A DNA stretch of 52,383 nucleotides from Bacteroidales bacterium (GTDB lineage: Bacteria > Bacteroidota > Bacteroidia > Bacteroidales > Muribaculaceae): assembly GCA_030524805.1 (NCBI GenBank), contig JAUNFY010000014.1:1-52383 (forward strand). The letters run 5' to 3'. This document shows positions 1 to 5,570 of this stretch, piece by piece. The notes beneath the pieces are model-generated. The model was not told where the DNA came from. It searched no databases and was given only the letters and a program-made list of their open reading frames with translations. Made by a program: the position numbers and the translations under genes. Position 1 is the first letter of the stretch. Each line of letters starts with the position of its first letter.

Positions 1-53
1 ATATCGCTAAATTTTACAATCTGAAATCAGCAAGTTGAACTTGCGAAACTTAA

Positions 54-299
54 ATCATTAAAAATAAAGGAAGTTACAAACTTCCGCCGACAGTTCCATC
101 TGAATCCAAAACTTTCAAGACGTTCATCCCTTATCCGTGTCATTATGATCCTCAGGAATGGTTATATTGCATTAAAAGCGGCATATTTGCATTATGTGTC
201 GACTATGTCGGATGGGTATGGTCGGTGCCTGATGATATTACCGTCTCATCAAGTAATAACAGTATTATTGTCACGATGCCCAAACGGGTTTCAAAATAA
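54..299 (+). pseudogene. Fragment of the island's small exported-protein family (C-terminal part)
   Basis: This open frame begins after a stop at 51-53 and has no convincing start codon. Its translation contains KTFKTF, then YDPQEWLYCIKSG, then VDYVGWVW. This parallels the C-terminus of the gene at 6444-6974 (PKTFREF, YDPKEWWFYISNGK, DDWTGMEMW) in the same order and with similar spacing. I read it as the surviving tail of another family member whose front lies outside the window or is lost. It ends just before the next family member starts at 307. Similarity was judged by eye over about 45 residues. Confidence 0.45.
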
Positions 300-306
300 A
301 ATTTTT

Positions 307-822
307 ATGTTGACTATTATTTTGAGTATATTATTGGCCTTTACGTGGAATGCTCAGCCTAAGAAAGGCACCTCTTCATCTGAAGACAAAGGCATCAAGA
401 CCGAGCGATTTAATGTGATAGACATATCCAACGACAGCATCATGCAAGCCATATTGACAGATGCCTTGAAGAATGTAGACCAAAGTGATAATGTACCCTA
501 TTTTCTTCTTGGATATGGGAAACTCAATAATGGAACTCTTATAAACTTTTCAGAATATAATGATTCGGTACTGAATTACAATATGTATCCTTATAGTATC
601 ATATTGTTCGATGGATATAAAGTGCTTGTTAGTGGAGATCTATCCTACAAAATAAAAGGTATCAAAACTGAAAACACCACGTATATACCCAAAAGAACAA
701 GTAGGCAACCCACGGATGTAATGCCGGTCGTCAAATCATATTACTTCATAATGGACGATATTTACGCCAGGTTCAGCCCAACGGAAGGTTGGATATGGTC
801 AGATGGAAAGCCCGACGAATGA
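307..822 (+). CDS. Small exported protein, family A member 1 (possible orphan immunity protein)
   Basis: The 171-residue product starts at the in-frame ATG before a typical signal peptide (MLTIILSILLAFTWNAQP). The frame runs further upstream, but that part overlaps a different coding remnant, so 307 is preferred. No enzyme motif is visible. The C-terminal half follows a pattern shared with the genes at 5557 and 6444: a tyrosine-rich strand, NG-x-LI-x-F-x-EYNDS, a hydrophobic strand, and an aromatic close (YYFIMDD then GWIW). The function is unknown. A family of small, fast-diverging exported proteins beside an Rhs remnant resembles immunity genes of polymorphic toxins, but this is only an inference. 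Base composition is AT-rich compared with the housekeeping genes. Confidence 0.6.
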   Translation: MLTIILSILLAFTWNAQPKKGTSSSEDKGIKTERFNVIDISNDSIMQAILTDALKNVDQSDNVPYFLLGYGKLNNGTLINFSEYNDSVLNYNMYPYSIILFDGYKVLVSGDLSYKIKGIKTENTTYIPKRTSRQPTDVMPVVKSYYFIMDDIYARFSPTEGWIWSDGKPDE

Positions 823-844
823 AATATTTCAATCACATAATTAA

Positions 845-976
845 CAACGGCTACAACTGGCTGACGCCCGCCCCTACTCCGCCAAAAATCCTACGAATAT
901 AATTGATCCTACTGGAATGGAGTACAATTTTACAGGTGGAACAGATGACGGTTATAAATATGAAAGATTTTGTTAA
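845..976 (+). pseudogene. Remnant of an Rhs/YD-repeat core domain tail
   Basis: In the frame of base 845 the translation reads RPYSAKNPTNIIDPTGMEYN and runs to a TAA at 974-976. This matches the strongly conserved end of the Rhs core (the pattern R-Y-S/A-x-x-N-N-P-x-x-x-x-D-P-x-G), after which the variable toxin tip begins. Only about 12 residues of tip follow before the stop, and no YD repeats are present upstream. It is therefore a displaced Rhs C-terminal scrap, as left by recombination at effector tips. The stop overlaps the start region of the lipoprotein gene at 960. Confidence 0.6.
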
Positions 977-1274
977 AATTTTGATATCAGTAACTGCTGT
1001 TGTTACTTTTACATGCTTTCTATCGGGGTGTGTACGTTTTCATACCGGCAGTGCAGCCGATTATGAGAATTTCACCTGTCATAATAAAAAATTGATGGAT
1101 TTCTATCTTTCAAAAGAGTTTGACAAAAACCTTATAGACAAGAAATTCAAGGCATCTAAAAATGATCAGCAAATTATCAATAACCGTTATGCCACATATT
1201 ATAGATTTCTAAGTATTGTTTCAGGTTTAGTATATGGCGCAAAACGAAACGTTCAATGGCATGTAACACGTTAA
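960..1274 (+). pseudogene. Lipoprotein gene truncated at the left end of the capsid element
   Basis: The chosen ATG gives MKDFVKILISVTAVVTF followed by a lipobox (FLSGC), so the product would be a lipid-anchored exported protein. The following 70 or so residues are charged and match no family I recognise. The native reading ends at LVYG; the last dozen codons are read from the repeat motif at 1241-1253 and the DNA beyond it. The gene therefore looks cut by insertion of the element. Its original 3' part is not obvious: joining to the right flank at 5589 does not restore a long frame. It follows the Rhs scrap, again like an immunity or tip-associated gene. Confidence 0.5.
1241..1253 (-). repeat. 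End-repeat copy 1 (AAAACGAAACGTT)
   Basis: Reverse complement of the 13-mer AACGTTTCGTTTT. With the right-end copy at 5576 it forms an inverted pair, sharing CAAAACGAAACGTTC over 15 bases. It lies inside the reading frame of the truncated lipoprotein and probably marks the left limit of the element. Confidence 0.65.
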
Positions 1275-1700
1275 AGCACTGAAGCGTTGTCGATTGACGG
1301 GCGTTTTATGGGGCTAATTGTCGCGCCGAAAAGTTTACATGGCTTTACATTTGGTTAACATTTGGGCGCAAGAAGTTTACACGCAAGTTATACTAATGTG
1401 CTGATAGGTTTGCATTTGGTTTATATGGAGCTATGAAAAAGGAGTATTTAGGCGTAAAGGTTTGATAGTATCTATGCTTGTGCGTTTCGCGTTATAACTA
1501 TGTTTGAATGGTCTTCGCAGACAATTCAAAATGTAACATTAAAAAATTAACAATTCAAGGGAGATGTAACACGTTTTGACCGTGTTTTTCATAGTTTAAC
1601 AATTAATAACTTGCTTAGAATCAACTATCTGAGTGATTTCTAACGTTTCGTTTTGTGTTAAAATGTAACGTAGGTATTCATATAGGGTTACATTTAACAC
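1261..1700. repeat. Left-end region: repeated ATGTAAC heptamers and an inverted repeat, no gene
   Basis: No coding frame is credible between 1275 and 1714. The stretch holds ATGTAAC at 1261, 1531, 1564 and 1663 and its complement GTTACAT at 1687. The last two are part of an inverted pair, GTGTTAAAATGTAAC (1655-1669) and GTTACATTTAACAC (1687-1700). Related TTTACAT and TTAACATT strings occur between 1332 and 1352. Similar GTTAC-C/T-TTTTT strings occur at the right end (5439, 5540, 5560). They look like binding sites for an element-encoded protein. Confidence 0.5.
1642..1657 (+). repeat. End-repeat copy 2 (AACGTTTCGTTTTGTG)
   Basis: Sixteen bases identical, in the same orientation, to 5576-5591 at the right end. 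It sits about 400 bp inside copy 1. It may be an internal recombinase or transposase site, or the true left attachment site if the element is bounded by direct repeats. Confidence 0.6.
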
Positions 1701-1714
1701 TTACATAGGCCGAT

Positions 1715-2182
1715 TTAACACTTAGCGCGATTGTCCTTTTTCGGAACTGCGGTTAATAGTTCGATGGCCTGTGACACTCGTTGTGTTCGGTCGCTTTTCG
1801 GCTCAAATATAGCTAATGTCTCATGGATTGAGGTTAGGCGTTGTAAGACGTCTTCTATGTCGTATCCATTACTCCGCAACTCCATATAGCACATGAAATA
1901 TTGTTTTATTTCCGGGCGATTCTCAAAACGGTTAATTGTCATTCGAGACACACCGAAAAATGCCGCCAAATCTTTTTTGCGAGTTATACCCATGCGATAA
2001 TAGGCTGTGACATAGTTTTCAATAGTCAACGATAGAAAATTGCCAGGTTCTATTGGTTTGGCCGTACGCTTAGTTTCTGACAAAACCTTTTTGACATACG
2101 GAACGGTAGTGTCAACACTTTGTGCGACCTCATACACATTCAAAAACTCTGATAGGTGGATTATGCGCTCTTTTTTCGTCAT
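1715..2182 (-). CDS. HTH DNA-binding regulator of the element
   Basis: The 155-residue product starts at the ATG at 2182 (MTKKERI). The open frame extends 27 codons further, but that part is unusual and overlaps a GC-rich inverted segment. Two helix-turn-helix-like stretches are visible: residues about 15-36 (NVYEVAQSVDTTVPYVKKVL) and about 68-92 (RKKDLAAFFGVSRMTINRFE). The second resembles the Xre/Cro type. It is transcribed away from the capsid genes with the 89-aa gene, an arrangement typical of phage immunity or early regulators. It is the best candidate to bind the repeats at the element ends or the palindromes at 2787-2821. I do not recognise a named family. Confidence 0.7.
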   Translation of the reverse strand: MTKKERIIHLSEFLNVYEVAQSVDTTVPYVKKVLSETKRTAKPIEPGNFLSLTIENYVTAYYRMGITRKKDLAAFFGVSRMTINRFENRPEIKQYFMCYMELRSNGYDIEDVLQRLTSIHETLAIFEPKSDRTQRVSQAIELLTAVPKKDNRAKC

Positions 2183-2278
2183 TTTTTTCTGGGAGGGGTA
2201 AACATGGCGGCTAATGGTATAAATCCGCCCGGAGGTGAGACGTTGCACCGGGCGGATTTTCAAGATAAGAGATTATCG

Positions 2279-2548
2279 TTATTTGTCGATTACACGGGTT
2301 TTCGCGCCCTTTACGTTGTCCATGCTGTCGAGGGCTTCGATGACTTGTTGCAAGGAGAAGAAAGCTTCTGCCAAATTACCCCCGGCGCAGATGTTTTCAT
2401 TGAATACGGACTGTGCTGCATAGAAGTAGATGATTTGGAGTTGACGGCGCACTTCGCCGGGCGTGTTCTCGCTGACAAGAATAGTCAGCAACTCATCGAA
2501 GTTGTAGCGCGATGCGCGTTGTGCAAGGCTCTCATTCGGATTGTACAT
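2279..2548 (-). CDS. 89-residue protein of unknown function in the element
   Basis: The product starts at the ATG complement at 2546-2548. It is a mostly helical, acidic protein (LAQRASRYNFDELLTILVSE near the front, then a repeated Q/I/F/Y helical pattern) with no signal peptide, cysteine cluster or known catalytic motif. It lies upstream of the HTH gene on the same strand, with about 96 bp between them, so the two are probably co-transcribed. A 17-bp direct repeat lies just upstream, one copy 2 bp from the start codon, which suggests control of this gene by an operator at its start. Frames on the opposite strand (2156-2557) read through the same DNA, but this one has the better start and context. 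Confidence 0.55.
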   Translation of the reverse strand: MYNPNESLAQRASRYNFDELLTILVSENTPGEVRRQLQIIYFYAAQSVFNENICAGGNLAEAFFSLQQVIEALDSMDNVKGAKTRVIDK

Positions 2549-2549
2549 A

Positions 2550-2566
2550 ACATGTAATTTTTAGGA
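2550..2566. repeat. 17-bp direct repeat, copy 1 (ACATGTAATTTTTAGGA)
   Basis: Identical to 2687-2703, 137 bp away. This copy is placed immediately upstream of the start codon of the leftward 89-aa gene, where a bound protein or RNA would interfere with initiation. Confidence 0.7.
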
Positions 2567-2686
2567 AGTTAAATAAAAAGCGACCCTTAGGTGTCCTACG
2601 CTATTACATGTAAAGCGCCGGGGCGTTTCCGCGCTCCGCACCATAGGCCGCAAATATCTTTGGGGATTTTGTTTAAAGTGGTTCAT

Positions 2687-2703
2687 ACATGTAATTTTTA
2701 GGA
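2687..2703. repeat. 17-bp direct repeat, copy 2 (ACATGTAATTTTTAGGA)
   Basis: Second exact copy, in the gap between the leftward and rightward genes. Apart from the two repeats and the palindromes described next, I see nothing coding in 2549-2885. Confidence 0.7.
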
Positions 2704-2786
2704 TACGCAAATTTAATACTTTCTTTTGACATACCAAAATTTCAAGCGCAAAAAATAATGGGTGTAAAAGCATTTCACACAAAAGC

Positions 2787-2859
2787 GTGCAATCAATGCA
2801 CACTTCTATGCAATGGTTGCACACTTTTTTTGAGAGTGGGGTTATAATTGATAACTTTG
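2787..2859 (+). promoter_or_regulatory. Capsid-operon promoter with two upstream palindromes
   Basis: The -33 box TTTG (2829-2832) and -7 box TAACTTTG (2852-2859) are 19 nt apart, a very good Bacteroidetes promoter, with the start codon 27 bp downstream. Directly upstream are the palindromes GTGCA-N5-TGCAC (2787-2801) and TGCAA-N3-TTGCA (2809-2821). Their centres are about 21 bp apart, roughly two helical turns, and each continues into ACACTT, so they are also direct repeats. The position fits an activator site or repressor operator. Confidence 0.7.
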
Positions 2860-2885
2860 CGCCACAACACATTAAACCCGAAAGA

Positions 2886-3965
2886 ATGGCACAAAACACA
2901 TTCATAGTCTCCGATGAGACATTAAACTGCTATGGTTGCATAGTCCTTACCGCCGGAATAAACACGGCGCGGTTCGACCGCAACCCGATAATGTACTACA
3001 TGCACGATCGCGACAAGGGCGTTATAGGCCGATGGGAGAACGTCCGCAAGGATGGATCCAGACTGTTGGCCGATGCTGTCTTTGATGACGGATCCGAGTT
3101 GGGTGCAAAGGTAAAGCACCAAGTTGAAAGCGGCTTTTTACGCACCGCGTCCGTAGGGCTTGAAAACGTAAGGCAAGAGGAAATAAACGGCGTTAAAACG
3201 ATAGTGGAATGCGATTTGTATGAGATTTCAATCGTTGACGTTCCAGCCAATGAGAACGCTGTTAAGCTCTACGCTAAAGGCCGGAAGCCTATAACGCTGC
3301 TGTCTCAACTGTCAACGCCAAAGAATGAAAGCGGCAAGAATTCGCAAACATTGCGCGTCCGACTGATTGACATTTTGGGACTGCCCGAAAATGCCACCGA
3401 CAACAATATACTTTCAACGGTCAAGGAACTGATGAAAGAGCCGTCGGCCGTTGAAAAAGAGGTCGACGAGGCGGTCAAAAATGGATTGGTTTCCGACAAT
3501 GACCGACAAAGTTTCATGGCTATGGCACAAGCCAATATCAAGGCGTTCCGCGCTTACTGCAATGGCCGCAGGGATACGCAAAAGGCTGAGATTGAAACGC
3601 TGCTCAATCAAAATATAAACAAGGTAATTCCGCAGGAGCAAGCCGCGTTCAGGCGAGTGGGTGAGCGCATGGGCGTGGACGTGCTGCGCGGCATACTTGA
3701 AGCGATGCACGGCCCTGTAAAACTCACCCATGTACTCGCGTTGCCGCATGACAGAAGCCAGTGGGGGCTTGATGAATACCGCAAGTTTGCCCCGGAAGAA
3801 CTGCGCGACAACCCCGGACTATACAAGCGGCTTGTGGCAGAATCCGCCGGGCATTCCCCGGCGGTCAGGGATTTGTCCTATTACCGTAAGCATGACCCTG
3901 ATTATCTTGCAACACACCCCGATTTTTACCGACAACTTATTGAAAACGAACAAAAACGCAAATAA
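2886..3965 (+). CDS. HK97-type prohead protease (peptidase S78-like) with C-terminal extension
   Basis: The 359-residue product matures phage procapsids. The ATG at 2886 follows the promoter and starts MAQNTFIVSD. The first 130 residues fit the prohead-protease fold: His40 in MYYMHDRDKG, Ser89 in GFLRTASVGLE, and an acidic residue near 113 in LYEISIVDVPANENAV form a plausible catalytic set. Residues about 130-280 are helical and may act as a scaffold, as in fused protease-scaffold proteins. The last 70 residues contain a duplicated motif (LDEYRKFAPEELRDNPGLYK and LSYYRKHDPDYLATHPDFYR). The major capsid gene follows after 5 bp. Portal and terminase genes, which normally precede a protease, are absent. 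Confidence 0.85.
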   Translation: MAQNTFIVSDETLNCYGCIVLTAGINTARFDRNPIMYYMHDRDKGVIGRWENVRKDGSRLLADAVFDDGSELGAKVKHQVESGFLRTASVGLENVRQEEINGVKTIVECDLYEISIVDVPANENAVKLYAKGRKPITLLSQLSTPKNESGKNSQTLRVRLIDILGLPENATDNNILSTVKELMKEPSAVEKEVDEAVKNGLVSDNDRQSFMAMAQANIKAFRAYCNGRRDTQKAEIETLLNQNINKVIPQEQAAFRRVGERMGVDVLRGILEAMHGPVKLTHVLALPHDRSQWGLDEYRKFAPEELRDNPGLYKRLVAESAGHSPAVRDLSYYRKHDPDYLATHPDFYRQLIENEQKRK

Positions 3966-3970
3966 CAACT

Positions 3971-4843
3971 ATGGCACTGAACAAAGAAGTATGGTTAAAC
4001 CAAATACGCGAGGGATTCTACCCCGATGACAGCTTTTTGCAGAAGCTTACCAACTATGACGCATTTGTCGAAAACGACAAAATACACATTGCGTCCGCAG
4101 GCATTGACCCCAAAGTGTTGATCAACAACACCACATATCCCATTGCGGTAGTCGGGCGCGATGATGAGGATTGCGAAATCGAACTTGATAAGTTCGAGAC
4201 TGAAAACACAATCGTGCGCCGCCCGGATGCGATTGAATACAGCTACGACAAACTTGAAAGCGTTATCCGTCAACACCGAAGCACGTTGCGCAAGGCCGTG
4301 ACCATGAAAGCGACACACGCAATCGCGCCGCAGGCCGACACGTTCGACACGCCGCTTGTAACAACTTCGGGCGCAAATGCAAATGGCCGACTACGCCTAA
4401 CATTCGCCGATATTCTCGCGCTCAAGGAGCGTTTCGATGATGCCGACATACCGCAAGACCGCCGTTATCTGGTGTTGCACCCGAAACACGTATCAGACCT
4501 ACTGCTTGAGGATATGAAACTGTTTAAAGACCTCACCAACATTGTCAGTGGCGAACCGCTCAAATTTGCTGGATTCGGTTGCTTCTCATGTTCCACGATG
4601 CCGACATATACGACCGATGGCGGTGCGTTGTCAAAAGTGGCGTATGGGGAAGATCCGACAACCGCTTTTGCGAGTGTGGCATTCTATGCTGATGAGGTGT
4701 TCAAGGCCGATGGCGAAATCTACATGTACGCAACCTATGATGACCCCAAGGAACGCGCCACAATCGTGGGCTTTGACAAGCGTTCTATCGTGCTGCCCAT
4801 CCGTGGCAAAGGTATAGGCTCAATCGTCAGCAAGAACGCCTAA
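3971..4843 (+). CDS. Phage major capsid protein (HK97-fold type)
   Basis: The 290-residue product lies 5 bp after the protease, the standard protease-capsid order. The sequence has features of capsid proteins in Bacteroidales phages: an N-terminal arm, a long central domain with YLVLHPKHVSDLLLEDMKLF (A-domain-like), and a C-terminal beta-rich part ending FDKRSIVLPIRGKGIGSIV. No signal peptide or membrane segment is present. The frame is intact and GC content is close to the chromosome average, higher than in the flanking island genes. Assignment rests on position and overall character; a structure prediction would settle the fold. Confidence 0.75.
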   Translation: MALNKEVWLNQIREGFYPDDSFLQKLTNYDAFVENDKIHIASAGIDPKVLINNTTYPIAVVGRDDEDCEIELDKFETENTIVRRPDAIEYSYDKLESVIRQHRSTLRKAVTMKATHAIAPQADTFDTPLVTTSGANANGRLRLTFADILALKERFDDADIPQDRRYLVLHPKHVSDLLLEDMKLFKDLTNIVSGEPLKFAGFGCFSCSTMPTYTTDGGALSKVAYGEDPTTAFASVAFYADEVFKADGEIYMYATYDDPKERATIVGFDKRSIVLPIRGKGIGSIVSKNA

Positions 4844-4854
4844 AAAACGCACCT

Positions 4855-5052
4855 ATGGCTAAACACAAGATAAAGGCATATTCGTATTCCCGGCGCGTTG
4901 AGGAAGTGAACGCGATATATGACTATTACGCCCGGCAAGGGATGAGCAACCGCGAGATATGGCGGCAGTACATCTATCCGCGCTTTGCCATTGCCGAACG
5001 TACATATTACAACTACCTCAAAAAAAGTGGTTGTACAATTAAAAATAATTGA
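4855..5052 (+). CDS. 65-residue basic protein with HTH-like segment
   Basis: The product starts 11 bp after the capsid gene and is rich in Lys, Arg and Tyr. Residues 28-58 (QGMSNREIWRQYIYPRFAIA then ERTYYNYLKK) look like a helix-turn-helix in which the second helix reads ERTYYNYL. It could be a DNA-binding accessory of the element or a small capsid-associated protein. Its last codons overlap the upstream box of the ncRNA promoter, which ties the two units together. No named family recognised. Confidence 0.7.
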   Translation: MAKHKIKAYSYSRRVEEVNAIYDYYARQGMSNREIWRQYIYPRFAIAERTYYNYLKKSGCTIKNN

Positions 5053-5061
5053 TTAACTTTG
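5031..5061 (+). promoter_or_regulatory. Promoter for the element ncRNA
   Basis: TTG (5031-5033) and TAACTTTG (5054-5061) are separated by 20 nt, matching the promoter pattern used across this window. The upstream box lies in the end of the 65-aa gene and within the palindrome TTGTACAA. Initiation is expected near 5068. Confidence 0.65.
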
Positions 5062-5067
5062 CATCGT

Positions 5068-5293
5068 AAGACCTCCGAAAAGGCGCGATAACTTCAAGCC
5101 GTGAGGCGTGCGCTGGGAATGGTTACTTGGCGTAACAAGCCTAACTGCCGCCCGGCGTATTATTTGACAAATACCATTGCATTCCAAGTGGGTTTAGAAC
5201 AATGTCGGTGCAATGTCTCAAAACGATTCCGTAGCTAATGACTACCGATTCGTAGTCCACGGAGGCTGGCCGATTTGGTCAGCCTCCGTTTTT
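5068..5293 (+). ncRNA. Predicted structured non-coding RNA of the element, about 225 nt
   Basis: No ORF fills this interval, yet it has a promoter upstream and a very strong terminator at its end. Helices visible by eye are GTTAC/GTAAC (5122-5126 with 5132-5136), GGAATG/CATTCC (5116-5121 with 5180-5185), and the terminator stem. An alternative pairing, AATGGT/ACCATT (5118-5123 with 5173-5178), competes with the second helix. I do not recognise an Rfam class. In phages and satellites such RNAs can regulate helper functions or assist packaging, but nothing here shows which. Confidence 0.6.
5259..5293 (+). terminator. Strong rho-independent terminator of the ncRNA
   Basis: ACGGAGGCTGGCC (5259-5271) pairs with GGTCAGCCTCCGT (5277-5289), with one G-T pair and a GATTT loop. 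A run of T follows to 5293. Confidence 0.9.
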
Positions 5294-5385
5294 ATAGCTT
5301 AGCTCCAAATGAAAATTGGTCAAAAAGTCGTATTTTTAATATTTGGAGCAGTGTAAGAATGACCGTTCGAACGTGATTTTAACAT

Positions 5386-5398
5386 AACGTTTCGTTTT
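5386..5398 (+). repeat. End-repeat copy 3 (AACGTTTCGTTTT)
   Basis: Same orientation as the terminal copy at 5576 and 190 bp inside it. The stretch 5294-5535 holds this repeat and an AT-rich sequence without a credible gene. Confidence 0.65.
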
Positions 5399-5539
5399 AT
5401 TTAACATTTCCAAAATTTGTAACTCATTGATAGTCAGAGTTACTTTTTTTACTGATACCGTTTTGTTCACTTGGAACGTGACATCTTGAAATTAGTATGT
5501 ATTGCGTTGATAATTTGCAACTTAAATAACTGTATTGGT

Positions 5540-5570
5540 GTTACCTTTTTGACTTAGTGAAAAAGGTAAC
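5540..5570. terminator. Perfect 11-bp hairpin at the right end of the element
   Basis: GTTACCTTTTT (5540-5550) and AAAAAGGTAAC (5560-5570) are exact complements with a 9-nt loop. The hairpin lies just inside the terminal repeat and overlaps the GTG start of the next gene. It may block readthrough out of the element, or be a protein-binding palindrome. Confidence 0.5.

Noticed and set aside
2156-2557. A 133-residue rightward frame opposite the 89-aa gene.
   Set aside because: It is the complement of a better-supported leftward gene with an upstream control repeat; its composition is typical of a shadow frame.
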